Positions 26,500 to 36,090 of a stretch of DNA of 64,000 nt are shown here, piece by piece. Positions within the stretch are counted from its first letter, which is position 1, and every line of letters starts with the position of its first letter. The DNA comes from Billgrantia azerbaijanica (GTDB lineage Bacteria; Pseudomonadota; Gammaproteobacteria; Pseudomonadales; Halomonadaceae). A program made the position numbers and the translations under genes. The stretch lies in the NCBI GenBank assembly GCA_004551485.1, contig SBLD01000012.1:52768-116767 (forward strand), read 5' to 3'. The notes under the pieces are model-generated. The model made no database searches. It was not told the origin of the DNA and worked only from the letters and a program-made list of their open reading frames with translations.

Positions 26500-29139
26500 A
26501 TGTCCGAACCCAAGCCCACCTACCTGAGCGACTATCGACCGCCCGCCTACCGCGTCACCCGCACCGAGCTCTCCTTCGACCTCGATCCGGCCGCCACCCG
26601 CGTCAAGGCGCGCCTGCACCTGGAGCGCCATCCCGAGCGCGAGGCGGGGGAGCCGCTCGTCCTCGACGGCGAGCAGCTTGCCCTCAAGGCCATCGCCATC
26701 GACGGCCAGGCGCTGGGTGCGGACGAGTACGTCGTGGACGCGCACGGGCTGACGGTGCACCAGGTCCCCGAGCGTTTCCAGCTCGACACCGAGGTGGAGA
26801 TCGCGCCGCAGGACAATACCGCCCTGGAGGGGCTCTACCAGTCGAACGGCATGTACTGCACTCAGTGCGAGGCCGAGGGCTTCCGCCGCATCACCTTCTA
26901 TCCGGATCGCCCCGACGTCATGGCGACCTTCTCCACTACCGTGATCGGCGATGTCGAGCGCGAACCGGTGCTGCTCTCCAACGGCAACCCGGTGGAGCGG
27001 GGCACCTTGCCGGGCGGTCGCCACTTCGTCACCTGGGAGGACCCCTTTCCCAAGCCTTGCTACCTCTTCGCCCTGGTGGCCGGCGACCTGCAGAAGGTGG
27101 AGGATCGCTTCACGACCATGAGCGGACGTGAGGTGACCCTGCAGATCTGGGTCGAGGAGGAGAACCTCGGCAAGACCGACCATGCCATGGCCTCGCTCAA
27201 GCGCGCCATGCGCTGGGACGAACAGACCTACGGCCGCGAGTACGATCTCGACCTGTTCATGATCGTGGCGGTCAACGACTTCAACATGGGTGCCATGGAG
27301 AACAAGGGGCTCAACCTCTTCAACTCGGCGGCCGTGCTGACTCACCCGCAGACCGCCACCGACGCCGCCTTCCAGCGCGTCGAAGGGATCGTCGCCCACG
27401 AGTACTTCCACAACTGGTCGGGCAACCGGGTGACCTGCCGCGACTGGTTCCAGCTCTCCCTGAAGGAGGGCTTCACGGTGTTCCGCGACCAGAGCTTCTC
27501 CGCCGATACCAACTCGGCGCCGGTCAAGCGCATCCAGGACGTGGCCTTCTTCCGCACCGCCCAGTTCGCCGAGGATGCCGGGCCCACCGCCCATCCGGTG
27601 CGCCCCGATCACTACATCGAGATCTCCAACTTCTACACCCTGACCATCTACGAGAAGGGCGCCGAGATCGTGCGCATGCTGCGCAACCTGGTGGGACCGG
27701 AGGCCTTCCGCCGCGGCGCCGACCGCTACTTTTCCCGCTTCGACGGCCAGGCGGTGACCATCGAGGACTTCGTGGCCTGCATGGCCGAGGCCTCGGGGCA
27801 GGATCTCTCCCAGTTCCTGCGCTGGTACTCCCAGGCCGGCACGCCGGAGATCGACGCCCAGGGCGAGTACGACTATGCCGAGTGCGAATACCGCCTCACC
27901 CTGCGCCAGCGCACCCCGGCGACTCCCGACCAGCCGGAGAAGCTGCCGCTGCACATCCCGATCCGTATGGGGCTGGTGGGTACCAAGTCCGGCGAGGACC
28001 TGGCCCTCACCCTGGACGGCGAGCGCCTGGGCCGCGACGCGGTGATCCACCTGCGCGAGGAGGAACAGACCTTCGTCTTCACCGATGTCGCCGAGGCCCC
28101 GGTACCGTCGCTGGCGCGCGGCTTCTCGGCGCCGATCAAGCTGCGCTTCCCCTACGGCCGCGAGGACCTCGCCTTCCTGCTTGCCAACGACTCCGACGGC
28201 TTCAACCGCTGGGATGCCGGTCAGCGCCTGGCGCTGCTGGCGCTGGACGACCTCATCGCCGCCCACCGCAACGGCGTCGAGAAGGTGATGGACCCGCGCG
28301 TCGTCGAGGCCTTCCGTAGCCTGCTGGCACAGGCCGACTCAACCGACGACAAGGCCGTGCTCGCCGAGATGCTGAGCCTGCCGAGCGAAGCCTACATCGC
28401 CGAGCAGCAGCCGCTGGTGGACGTGGACGCCATCCACGCGGCGCGCACCTTCGTCGAGCAGTCGCTGGCACTCGCGCTGCGCGACGACTTCCTGCGCGTC
28501 TTCGAAGCCAACCGCTCTGATGCCCCCTACGCGCCGGAGCCCGAGCAAATCGCCGCGCGCAGCCTCAAGAACGTGGCGCTCTCCTACCTGATGGCCATCG
28601 AGGACGAGGCGGGCATCGAACACGCGCGCCGGCAGTTCGCGGCCGACCACAACATGACCGACGTGCGCCATGCGCTGACGCTGCTCACCCACAGCTCGCG
28701 CGACGACCTGGCCGACCCGGCGCTGCGCGCCTTCGGCGAGAAGTGGGCCCACGACCCGCTGGTGATGGACCAGTGGTTCAGCATCCAGGTCACCCGGCCG
28801 CAGTCGGACGCCCTGGAGCGGGTGCGCTTCCTGATGAAGCATCCGGCGTTCTCGCTCAAGAACCCCAACAAGGTGCGCGCCCTGATCGGCGCCTTCGCCG
28901 GCCAGAACCGCGTCAACTTCCACCGCGCCGACGGTCAGGGCTATCAGCTGCTCGCCGACGTGGTGATCGAGCTCAACCGCCTCAACCCGGAGATCGCCGC
29001 GCGCATCATCACCCCGTTGACGCGCTGGCAGCGCTTCGACGAGGGGCGCCAGGCGCTGATGAAGGCCGAGCTCGAGCGCATCCGCGCCGAGGAGCTCTCG
29101 CCCAACGTCTACGAAGTGGTGGAGAAAGCCCTGGCTTAA
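26500..29139 (+). CDS. pepN: Aminopeptidase N (M1 family)
   Basis: PepN is a cytosolic zinc aminopeptidase of broad specificity that finishes intracellular protein turnover. It has 879 residues, close to the E. coli 870. Visible motifs are the GAMEN exopeptidase loop (MGAMENKGLNLFN), the zinc site HEYFHNW with the distant Glu in LKEGFTVFRD, and the catalytic Tyr region (ISNFYTLTIYEKGAEIVRM). The C-terminal superhelical domain contains MKHPAFSLKNPNKVRALIGAF and ends in the family-typical FDEGRQALMKAELERI. The start at 26500 is preceded by GACAGGAG. The gene stands alone on this strand; a REP-like repeat follows. Confidence 0.96.
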   Translation: MSEPKPTYLSDYRPPAYRVTRTELSFDLDPAATRVKARLHLERHPEREAGEPLVLDGEQLALKAIAIDGQALGADEYVVDAHGLTVHQVPERFQLDTEVEIAPQDNTALEGLYQSNGMYCTQCEAEGFRRITFYPDRPDVMATFSTTVIGDVEREPVLLSNGNPVERGTLPGGRHFVTWEDPFPKPCYLFALVAGDLQKVEDRFTTMSGREVTLQIWVEEENLGKTDHAMASLKRAMRWDEQTYGREYDLDLFMIVAVNDFNMGAMENKGLNLFNSAAVLTHPQTATDAAFQRVEGIVAHEYFHNWSGNRVTCRDWFQLSLKEGFTVFRDQSFSADTNSAPVKRIQDVAFFRTAQFAEDAGPTAHPVRPDHYIEISNFYTLTIYEKGAEIVRMLRNLVGPEAFRRGADRYFSRFDGQAVTIEDFVACMAEASGQDLSQFLRWYSQAGTPEIDAQGEYDYAECEYRLTLRQRTPATPDQPEKLPLHIPIRMGLVGTKSGEDLALTLDGERLGRDAVIHLREEEQTFVFTDVAEAPVPSLARGFSAPIKLRFPYGREDLAFLLANDSDGFNRWDAGQRLALLALDDLIAAHRNGVEKVMDPRVVEAFRSLLAQADSTDDKAVLAEMLSLPSEAYIAEQQPLVDVDAIHAARTFVEQSLALALRDDFLRVFEANRSDAPYAPEPEQIAARSLKNVALSYLMAIEDEAGIEHARRQFAADHNMTDVRHALTLLTHSSRDDLADPALRAFGEKWAHDPLVMDQWFSIQVTRPQSDALERVRFLMKHPAFSLKNPNKVRALIGAFAGQNRVNFHRADGQGYQLLADVVIELNRLNPEIAARIITPLTRWQRFDEGRQALMKAELERIRAEELSPNVYEVVEKALA

Positions 29140-29184
29140 TATGCAACGCGGTTTGGGCAGCGCTACGCGCTGCTTCGTCGAAGC

Positions 29185-29290
29185 GTCGAGTCGGCGCTGA
29201 AGCGCCCTCCCACTTTGTCGTTTCCGCCTTGGCAGGAAATGCAGTGTGGGAGGCCGGCTCCGCCGGGCGAAGGGAGCCGCAGGCTCCCCT
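29185..29290. repeat. REP-like intergenic repeat pair after pepN
   Basis: Two GTGGGAGG-headed palindromic elements face each other: one on the minus strand (GTGGGAGGGCGCTTCAGCGC, starting near 29213) and one on the plus strand (GTGGGAGGCCGGCTCCGCCG, from 29246) ending in a GGGAGCC-GCA-GGCTCCC hairpin at 29272-29288. Positions 29205-29273 recur at 63915-63983 with a single mismatch in 69 nt. This fits an inverted REP doublet as known from Pseudomonas and enterics. No coding sequence is credible in 29140-29389. Confidence 0.8.
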
Positions 29291-29389
29291 GTTCTTGCCG
29301 GGCACTTGCGGAGCCTTCGCGCGCTGAAGCGCCATACATGGGCACGCCTTGACGTTGGGCAGGAGTTCCACTGGCGAGCGCCCGCCCAA

Positions 29390-29677
29390 TCAGGTGATCA
29401 GCCAGCTCAATATCATCACCCCCAGCGCGCCCCAGATGACGGTGGCGATCAGGCGCCGGCGCAGCAGGGCGCGCAGGGCGAGGTAGAGCAGCCACAGCCC
29501 GACGACCAGCACCAGCAGGCTGACCAGGGAGGGGGCGATGCCGAGCGATTCGGTGAGGCCGTCCAGGAAGCCGCGGGCGGCGTCGCCGACGTGGTCGTGG
29601 AGGCGGCTGAGCAGGTCGACCACGAAGCGGATCAGGTCGCCGAGAAAGCCGCCGAGCCAGGTAAAGAAATCGTGCAT
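29390..29677 (-). CDS. Small membrane protein of unknown function
   Basis: The 95-residue product has two hydrophobic segments: an amphipathic/hydrophobic N-terminal stretch (FFTWLGGFLGDLIRFVVDLL) and a strong C-terminal pair (LVSLLVLVVGLWLLYLALRAL and LIATVIWGALGVMILSWLI) separated by a basic RRR loop. I do not recognise a family. The ribosome site is weak, but the frame is well conserved in character (hydrophobic with positive-inside loops). It lies 114 nt downstream of the antiporter gene on the same strand and may be its cotranscribed accessory. Confidence 0.6.
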   Translation of the reverse strand: MHDFFTWLGGFLGDLIRFVVDLLSRLHDHVGDAARGFLDGLTESLGIAPSLVSLLVLVVGLWLLYLALRALLRRRLIATVIWGALGVMILSWLIT

Positions 29678-29791
29678 GGTGAGAGGGCCTGGGATGGGTC
29701 GTATGGATCGGTCGAGTGCCGGGGCATCATGCGGAGAAAACCCGCAAGGGGCAAAGCGATCGGCGGGCCAGCCAGACTGCCATGGGGGCGG

Positions 29792-31390
29792 CTAGCCCAG
29801 CTGCTGGGATACCGAGGCGATCCCGGCTTCTTCCGCCGCGCTGTCGGCGAGTGCGCGGCCGGCTTCGTCGTAGACATGGAAGACGGCGTGCGCCCCCAGC
29901 TCGCGGATGGGCTCGATCTCCTCGGGGAATTCGACCACGGCGCTGATGCGTCCCTGAAAGCGCCGTGAGCGCAGCTGCTTCAGGGCGAAGAGGTTGCCCG
30001 CATGGTGGGGCATGGCCAGTACCACCATGTGCACGTTGGGCGACATCAGCAGCTTGTCCCAGAAGTCGGAGTCCACGGCGTCCCCTTCCCGGACATTGAA
30101 GCCGCGTTGGCGCAGCGTCGCGACGCTCTGGGGATTGCTGTCGATGCCCAGCACGCGCAGCCCATACTCCTTGTGCAGTCGCCGGTAGACGCTGCGGCCG
30201 ATGCGTCCCATGCCGAGCACCACGGCCTCGGCATCCCCGACCTCGATGGGGCGGTCGCTGGGGGCGAGCCGGGAGGGGTCGCGCGCCGGCAGGAGCGGTT
30301 CGAGACGCCGATAGATCCCTTCGCTGACGCTGTTGAGCATGGCCGAGCCCGCGAAGCTCACGGCCACGGCCAGCGACAGCACCACCAGCCACTCGTCGCT
30401 CAGCCAGCCGCTGGCCACGGCAATGGCTCCGACGATCAGCCCGAACTCCGAATAGTTGGAGAGGCTCAGGGTGGCCAGCAGCGCGGTGCGGTTGCGCATC
30501 GGGAAGCGCATGAATACCAGTTGGTAGAGCAGGCTCTTCAGGGGCAGGATCGTGACCAGCAGCAGCGCAATGGCCAGGTGATGCCAGGTCGGCATGGCAG
30601 TGAGCCCGATGCTGAGGAAGAAGCCCACCAGCAGCAGCTCCTTGAGGTTGAACATGGCGCGTGCCAGGGCCTGGGCAGCCGGGTGCGGGGCGAGCAGCAG
30701 GCCGATGATCAGCGAGCCTAGGTCCCCCTTGATGCCGACGCTCTCGAACAGGGCGTAGCCGAGCACCAGCGCCAGCAGCATGCCGAACAGCATCTGCATC
30801 TCGCCGTGGCCGAGAGTGTCGAGCAGGCGACGCAGCAGCGGGGCCACCGGGATCAGCAGCAGCAGCAGCACGGCCCAGGGGCTTGGCAGCTCCCCGCCCG
30901 AGGCGGTGATGAATATCACGGCGAAGATGTCCTGCATGATCAGCACGCCGATGGCGAGTCGGCCGTAGGCGGTCTGGGTCTCGCTGCGTTTCTCCAGCAC
31001 CTTGACCACGAAGACGGTACTGGAGAACGAGAGCGCAAAGCCCAGCATGGCCAGTACCTGCCACCCGGCATCGCTCAGCAGCCCCAGCCCCAGCGCCTTG
31101 AGCAGGCCCAGCAACGCGACCATCAGGGTCGTCGAGCCCAGCATGTGCAGTGTGGCACCGCCCCAGACGTCGCGGCGCAGCAGGGTGCGCACGTCGAGCT
31201 TGAGGCCGATCATGAACAGCAGCAGGGTGACGCCGACGCTGGAGAGGGTATCGAGCAGTGGCGTGCGATCGTAGCCCAGGGCGTTTAGGGCGAAACCGGC
31301 AGCCAGAAAGCCCACCAGGGGGGGCAGGCGGACCGCCGAGGCGATGAAGCCTCCGATGAAGGCGGCAACGAGAAAGGCCGGTTCGATCAT
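29792..31390 (-). CDS. KefB/CPA2-type cation:proton antiporter with C-terminal TrkA-N domain
   Basis: The 532-residue inner-membrane transporter has an N-terminal Na+/H+-exchanger domain (about 1-375) of some 12 helices, beginning MIEPAFLVAAFIGGFIASAVRLPPLVGFLAAGF, with a conserved YGRLAIGVLIMQDIFAV helix typical of CPA2 members. A C-terminal Rossmann RCK/TrkA-N domain follows (AVVLGMGRIGRSVYRRLH with GxGxxG; DSNPQSVATLRQRGFNVREGDA). Closest in layout to YbaL/KefB potassium efflux systems. The start at 31390 has an AGGGAG site; the open frame upstream was rejected. It is plausible as part of osmotic or pH homeostasis, which is inference. Confidence 0.87.
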   Translation of the reverse strand: MIEPAFLVAAFIGGFIASAVRLPPLVGFLAAGFALNALGYDRTPLLDTLSSVGVTLLLFMIGLKLDVRTLLRRDVWGGATLHMLGSTTLMVALLGLLKALGLGLLSDAGWQVLAMLGFALSFSSTVFVVKVLEKRSETQTAYGRLAIGVLIMQDIFAVIFITASGGELPSPWAVLLLLLIPVAPLLRRLLDTLGHGEMQMLFGMLLALVLGYALFESVGIKGDLGSLIIGLLLAPHPAAQALARAMFNLKELLLVGFFLSIGLTAMPTWHHLAIALLLVTILPLKSLLYQLVFMRFPMRNRTALLATLSLSNYSEFGLIVGAIAVASGWLSDEWLVVLSLAVAVSFAGSAMLNSVSEGIYRRLEPLLPARDPSRLAPSDRPIEVGDAEAVVLGMGRIGRSVYRRLHKEYGLRVLGIDSNPQSVATLRQRGFNVREGDAVDSDFWDKLLMSPNVHMVVLAMPHHAGNLFALKQLRSRRFQGRISAVVEFPEEIEPIRELGAHAVFHVYDEAGRALADSAAEEAGIASVSQQLG

Positions 31391-31608
31391 TGACACTCCC
31401 TGTTCCGAAACCCGCGAAGTAGGCACACAGTGTAATGAAGACGTGGAGGGAATGGCACGCCCTTGATGCCATCGCCGGGCCACTCGCGGGCCGGGCGGGA
31501 ACGCCGGGGAAGCGCTCCCTGTCGCAAGTAAGGTAAGGGAGAAGCTGTAAAGCATGAGCGGGGTGCGGCAAGATGGCAGTTCCCCCTGACCGACACGGAG
31601 GCACTGCC

Positions 31609-32037
31609 ATGCTGACTCCCTTCCATCTGGCCGTGCAGGTGCGTGACCTGGACGAGGCGCGGCGCTTCTACGGCGAACTGCTCGGTTGCCCCGAGGGGCG
31701 CGCCAGCGATACCTGGGTCGATTTCAACCTCTATGGCCACCAGTTCGTTTGCCATCTGAACCCGGCGCTGGGTGATCAGGGGGGCGAGACCCACCGCAAT
31801 CCCGTGGATGGCCACGGCGTGCCGGTTCCCCATTTCGGGGTGGTGCTGGAGATGGCCGACTGGGAAGCGCTGGTCGATCGCCTCACCGAGGCCGGGGTGC
31901 GTTTCGAGATCGAGCCCTACATCCGCTTCAAGGGCGAACCCGGCGAGCAGGCCACCATGTTCTTTCGCGACCCCAGTGGTAACGCCATTGAATTCAAGGC
32001 ATTCCGTGACATTGCCGGGCAACTGTTCGCGACCTGA
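31609..32037 (+). CDS. VOC-family (glyoxalase/bleomycin-resistance fold) protein
   Basis: The 142-residue single VOC module begins [24 protein letters not shown] with the metal His of the first beta-alpha-beta-beta-beta unit. A second unit ([20 protein letters not shown]) ends in [15 protein letters not shown], with the metal-binding Glu. This looks like a dioxygenase-superfamily protein of unknown substrate. The start at 31609 follows GGAGGCACTGCC. It diverges from the antiporter gene. Confidence 0.88.
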   Translation: MLTPFHLAVQVRDLDEARRFYGELLGCPEGRASDTWVDFNLYGHQFVCHLNPALGDQGGETHRNPVDGHGVPVPHFGVVLEMADWEALVDRLTEAGVRFEIEPYIRFKGEPGEQATMFFRDPSGNAIEFKAFRDIAGQLFAT

Positions 32038-32108
32038 TCCGGGCGCCCTGCCTTGCGAGGGGGCTTGGGCTCTGCTGCAATAAGGCCCCCTAATTCAGGA
32101 GACAGCCA

Positions 32109-32870
32109 ATGGTGAAGACACCCTGGAAGCCTGCCGCCGTGGCGCTGGTGTTGGCGCTCGGTCTGGCCGGCTGCGGTGACGACGGCGACGACGCCGGTGC
32201 CGAGGCGCCCGAACCGGCCGATACGCCCGCCGTCGAGACGGGCGAGCCGACCACGCCCGAAGCCGGAAGCGACACGGAGGAGGCGGCGGCAGGCGGCGAG
32301 GCGGCTGCCGAGACTGACCCCGCCCAGGCCGAGCCTGCCGAAGCCGAGCCCGATCAGCCGGCAGGTGAGACTCCCGCCACGCGCGAGGAGGCGACCCCGG
32401 CCCCGGAGGAGTCGGGCGACGCCGATGCCGAGACGCTGGAAGAGTCGCCCAGCGAGACCCTGGAAGAGGAGGACGCCCTGCCGGGCGAGCCGACCAGCTC
32501 CGACGTCGAGGCCATCATCGAGGAGACCGAACGCCGCTTCGAAGAAGCGCAGCGCGAGATCGACGAGCAGTTCGAGGAAGCCGAGCGCGAATCGCCCGTC
32601 AGCGAATCGCAGGACGAGTCCCTGGAGTTCGATACCGAGCTCGAGCCCATGGGGGAGGGCGACGACGAGCCGGGTTCTGCCATAGACGAGGAGGCTGCCC
32701 GGGCCGGCGAGCCTACCAGCCGCGATATCGAGGCCATCATCGAGGAGCAGGAGCGGCGCTTCGAGGAGGCGCAGCGCGAGCTCGACGAGCAGTTCGAGGA
32801 GGCCGAGCGGCGCGACCCCACGACCGAGCGCGAGGAGCTGGAGGTGCCGGCGCCGTCGGAGGGTGACTGA
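32109..32870 (+). CDS. Highly acidic lipoprotein with two EAIIEE repeats
   Basis: The 253-residue product has a clean lipobox (LALGLAGC, lipid Cys at residue 22) followed by Asp-Asp-Gly, then a very Glu/Ala/Pro-rich, probably disordered body. Two near-identical repeats of about 35 residues lie at about 125-160 and 197-232 (GEPTSxDxEAIIEExERRFEEAQRE, then xDEQFEEAER), predicted as amphipathic helices or short coiled coils. I know no named family. The extreme acidity suits a halophile's periplasm. A strong bidirectional terminator follows. Confidence 0.8.
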   Translation: MVKTPWKPAAVALVLALGLAGCGDDGDDAGAEAPEPADTPAVETGEPTTPEAGSDTEEAAAGGEAAAETDPAQAEPAEAEPDQPAGETPATREEATPAPEESGDADAETLEESPSETLEEEDALPGEPTSSDVEAIIEETERRFEEAQREIDEQFEEAERESPVSESQDESLEFDTELEPMGEGDDEPGSAIDEEAARAGEPTSRDIEAIIEEQERRFEEAQRELDEQFEEAERRDPTTEREELEVPAPSEGD

Positions 32871-32885
32871 GAGCGACCCGACACG

Positions 32886-32914
32886 AAAAAGGCCCACCGT
32901 GCGGTGGGCCTTTC
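32886..32914. terminator. Bidirectional rho-independent terminator
   Basis: AAAGGCCCACCG and CGGTGGGCCTTT form a 12-bp stem, with A-runs on the left and TTT on the right. It serves the acidic lipoprotein (+) and the cold-shock gene (-). Confidence 0.85.
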
Positions 32915-32967
32915 GTCCGGGGCTATCGGCGCATCAGCGCCGATGCGGGATCAGCTGAGGCAGGCCC

Positions 32968-33174
32968 TCAGTTGGTCACCCGGATATTGGAGGCCTGAAG
33001 GCCTTTCTTGCCCTGGGTGACGTCGAAGGTGACCTTTTGACCGTCCTGCAGGGACTTGAAGCCTTCAGCCTGAATCTCGGAGAAGTGGGCGAACAGATCG
33101 TCACCGCCGTCGTCCGGAGAGATGAAGCCGTAGCCCTTGGTGTCGTTGAACCACTTGACAGTGCCAGTTGCCAT
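32968..33174 (-). CDS. Cold-shock-like protein (CspA family)
   Basis: The 68-residue OB-fold nucleic-acid chaperone starts [24 protein letters not shown] with both RNP motifs (KGYGFI and DLFAHFSEI) and ends in QASNIRVTN. An AAGGAAA ribosome site precedes the ATG at 33174. The 295 nt upstream, to the chemoreceptor stop, hold no gene; a long structured 5' leader, as in other cold-shock mRNAs, is plausible. Confidence 0.96.
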   Translation of the reverse strand: MATGTVKWFNDTKGYGFISPDDGGDDLFAHFSEIQAEGFKSLQDGQKVTFDVTQGKKGLQASNIRVTN

Positions 33175-33469
33175 TGTCGATTTCCTTGCAAACTGATTGA
33201 TCGTGCTGGGCACACGGCGGTGCCGGGCCCGAAGTGCGTGGGCAAGACAAGAAGAGTGCGCTTCGGGTGTATCGACAAATCGAAATACAACAGACGACTT
33301 TCTACTTGCTGTCCAACGCAGCGGATGATGCATCAGGGCCGATAGAGCGTCAAGCAGCGCGCCCGTTCCGCCCTGATCCCCGCCAATCCCAATGTAGAGT
33401 GAAAATCCGGGGGCGTCCAGCGAAACGCGAGACGGTCACTTTCTACCGCCTCGCGCAAGCCGTCGACAG

Positions 33470-35128
33470 TCAGGCCGGTGTCGCCTCGACGAACGGCAAG
33501 GCGCGGCGCGCGGCCTCGAGGGCGGCGGTATCGCTCGACGTGGAGGGCGCTTTCTGGCCGGGGGCGAGACGAAACCGGGCCACGGCCTCGTCGAGACGCT
33601 CCACTTCCTGCTCGAGCTGGCCGGCGGCCTGGCTCGCCTGTTGCACGAGGGCGGCATTCTGCTGGGTGGTGCGGTCCATCTCGCTCACGGCGGCATTGGT
33701 CTCGCCGATGCCGCTGCGCTGCTCCTGGCTGGCCAAGGCGATCTCTTCCATCAGCGCATTGACCTGGTGCACGGCCTCGAGGAGCGCCGCCATGGTGCTG
33801 CCGGCGGCGTCGGCCTGGTCGGTGCCTGCCGAGACCTGTGCCACCGTGGTCTCGATGAGCCGGCGGATCTGGGCCGCGGCCTCGGCGCTGCGCGAGGCCA
33901 GCGTGCGTACCTCGCTTGCCACCACGGCGAAGCCCTTGCCGTGCTCGCCGGCTCGGGCAGCCTCCACCGAGGCGTTGAGGGCGAGGATGTTGGTCTGGAA
34001 GGCGATGGCATCGATCAGCGAGATGATCTCGGTGACCTGACGGGAGCTCTGGTGGATCTCGTGCATGCGGCTCACCACCTGGGAAACCACCTCGCTGCCC
34101 TGCTCGGTGCGGCGGGCAGCCTCGCGGGTGAGCCGGTTCGCTTCATCGGCGCTGTCGTTGCTGCGGGCCATGGTGGCGGTCATCTGCGCCATGCTCGAGG
34201 CGGTCTGCGACAGGGCCGCCGACTGGCGCTCGGTGCGCGCCGCCAGGTCACGATTGCCGTCGGCGATGTCACGGGTGCTGGCAAGGATCACCTGGCTGCT
34301 GTCACGCACGGTGGCCACCGTGGCCGAGAGCCCCTGCTGCATCTCCCGCAGGGACTGAAGCAGTCGACCGATCTCATTGTTACCGCGGGTTTCGATGGGG
34401 GCCGAGAGATCGCCCTTGGCCATGCGCTGGAAGTGTTCGATGACGCCTTCCAAGGGGCGAATCAGGTTGGCCCCCACGCCCCAGTAGACGATGGCCACGA
34501 CGCCCAGAGCGCCGAGGAAGATCGCCACGATGGCGATACGCGTGACGTCCACGACCCGGGTGAAGCCGTCGGCACGGGCGCTGCCCTCCGCCTCGACGGT
34601 GTGAAAGAAACCGATGGCGGCCTGGTAGAAGGCGCCATAGGCATCGTGGGCATCGTCGCGCAGCGCCCGGTAGCGCGCCGTGTTGCCCTCGGCGAGGGCC
34701 TCCGCCTGGGGCAGCAGGCGCTGCGTGAGCAGCGCCTCGAAGCGTTCGTCGATCGGCTGGATCAGCGTCTCGTGGGAGGGCTCGGCGGGCAGTGACAGGA
34801 AATCGTCGAAGGCGTCCCGGGCCCGCTGAAGGCTCGCCTGGATCGCCTGGGCGCGCTCGCGGCGTCGGACGTTGCTGAGGCCGGCGTCGGACTCGATCAG
34901 GGTTTCGTAGAGCCGCGCGGCTTCCAGACGGGCAGCCTGCAGCATGGAGTTGGTGCGGTTGAGTGCGGCCTGCTGGCCGACGTTGATGCGACTGAAGGCG
35001 TCGAAGTGGCGTTGACTGTGCTGTACCGCATACAGGCCCAGCGCGCTCAGCCCCAGCAGCATCGCCAGGAAGGCGACGAGTACCAGGGTCCAGCTCATTC
35101 TCACCGACAGGTTGTTCAGCCTGCGCAT
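33470..35128 (-). CDS. Methyl-accepting chemotaxis protein
   Basis: The 552-residue receptor has an N-terminal membrane helix (about 12-32), a periplasmic four-helix-bundle sensor (about 33-195, Tar-like), a second helix ([21 protein letters not shown]), a HAMP domain ([38 protein letters not shown]) and the cytoplasmic coiled-coil signalling domain. The hairpin tip is [28 protein letters not shown], essentially invariant in the family. There is no NWETF-like CheR-binding pentapeptide at the C-terminus. GGAGG precedes the start. The ligand is unknown. It diverges from the LysE-type exporter. Confidence 0.93.
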   Translation of the reverse strand: MRRLNNLSVRMSWTLVLVAFLAMLLGLSALGLYAVQHSQRHFDAFSRINVGQQAALNRTNSMLQAARLEAARLYETLIESDAGLSNVRRRERAQAIQASLQRARDAFDDFLSLPAEPSHETLIQPIDERFEALLTQRLLPQAEALAEGNTARYRALRDDAHDAYGAFYQAAIGFFHTVEAEGSARADGFTRVVDVTRIAIVAIFLGALGVVAIVYWGVGANLIRPLEGVIEHFQRMAKGDLSAPIETRGNNEIGRLLQSLREMQQGLSATVATVRDSSQVILASTRDIADGNRDLAARTERQSAALSQTASSMAQMTATMARSNDSADEANRLTREAARRTEQGSEVVSQVVSRMHEIHQSSRQVTEIISLIDAIAFQTNILALNASVEAARAGEHGKGFAVVASEVRTLASRSAEAAAQIRRLIETTVAQVSAGTDQADAAGSTMAALLEAVHQVNALMEEIALASQEQRSGIGETNAAVSEMDRTTQQNAALVQQASQAAGQLEQEVERLDEAVARFRLAPGQKAPSTSSDTAALEAARRALPFVEATPA

Positions 35129-35314
35129 GGGATCCTCCCACTGTTGTTGTCGTTGGCGAGGAGATCATCGCAGGCGCGCCATTTAGTGTCCAATATCGTA
35201 TACAAAATATGGATACAGGGGCGGGGCAGTGACGCGGGCTCTGGTGTGGGAGAGGCGCTGCAGTAGAATCCAAGGACATCGCTCGCGAGAGCACCGACTG
35301 ACGGAGAGAGCCTC

Positions 35315-35959
35315 ATGCTGCTGGATGCCCAGTTCTGGCCGTTTCTGATCGCCATCACCCTGCTGACGCTGAGCCCGGGGGTGGATACCCTGCTGGTAAT
35401 CCGCAACACCGCTCGTGGCGGCCTGCGCGACGGCGTGCTGACCAGCCTGGCCATCTGTTCCGGGCTCTTCGTGCACGCCACCATCTCGGCGCTGGGCATT
35501 TCGCTGATCCTGCTGCAGTCGGCCTGGGCGTTCGGGGTGCTCAAGCTGGCCGGGGCGGGCTACCTGGTGTGGCTGGGCCTGGCCAGCCTGCTGGCGGCGC
35601 GCCGTGGGCAGGGGCTGCCGGTGGTGGCGGTGGCGGGGTGCCGTGAGCGCCTGCCAGCGTGGCGGCCGCTGCGCGAGGGGCTGCTCTCCAACGTGCTCAA
35701 CCCCAAGACGGTGGTCTTCTACATGGCGTTCCTGCCGCAGTTCATCGCGCCCGGCGACCCGGCGCTCGCCAAGTCGCTGTTGCTGGCCGGCGTGCACTTC
35801 GTGATCGCCAACCTCTGGCAGATCGCCATCGCTGTGATGGTGGGCAGCGTCGGGCGGCTGCTGGCAAGCCGCACCTTCACCCGCTGGCTGAACGGGCTCA
35901 CCGGCGGGGTGCTGATCGCCTTCGGGGTCAGGCTGGCGCTGGAACGCCAGCCCGCCTGA
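35315..35959 (+). CDS. LysE/RhtB-family amino-acid exporter
   Basis: The 214-residue inner-membrane protein has about six hydrophobic segments. The RhtB/LysE signature LTLSPGVDTLLVIRNTARGG lies near residues 18-37, and the second conserved block is GLLSNVLNPKTVVFYMAFLPQF. These proteins export amino acids such as homoserine, threonine or lysine; the substrate cannot be told. The ATG at 35315 has a GGAGAGAG site. Confidence 0.9.
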   Translation: MLLDAQFWPFLIAITLLTLSPGVDTLLVIRNTARGGLRDGVLTSLAICSGLFVHATISALGISLILLQSAWAFGVLKLAGAGYLVWLGLASLLAARRGQGLPVVAVAGCRERLPAWRPLREGLLSNVLNPKTVVFYMAFLPQFIAPGDPALAKSLLLAGVHFVIANLWQIAIAVMVGSVGRLLASRTFTRWLNGLTGGVLIAFGVRLALERQPA

Positions 35960-36025
35960 CCCGGCCTCGCCGGGAGCCGCCCGGGCTGCGCCCGGAGCGT
36001 TAAGCCGTCAGCTTGACGCTTGAAG

Positions 36026-36058
36026 AAAAAGCCCCCCGCAGCAGTGCTGCGGGGGGCT
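36026..36058 (-). terminator. Rho-independent terminator of slt
   Basis: An AGCCCCCCGCAGCA / TGCTGCGGGGGGCT inverted repeat (36030-36058) is followed on the minus strand by a T-run (AAAAA at 36026-36030 on the plus strand). It lies 32 nt beyond the slt stop. Confidence 0.9.
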
Positions 36059-36090
36059 ATGGGGTGCGGCAAGCTTATGCCGCTTCCCGC

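Noticed and set aside
33175-33469. Reading an extended cold-shock protein from upstream frames
   Set aside because: The family starts at [10 protein letters not shown] with a ribosome site; the rest is leader or intergenic DNA.
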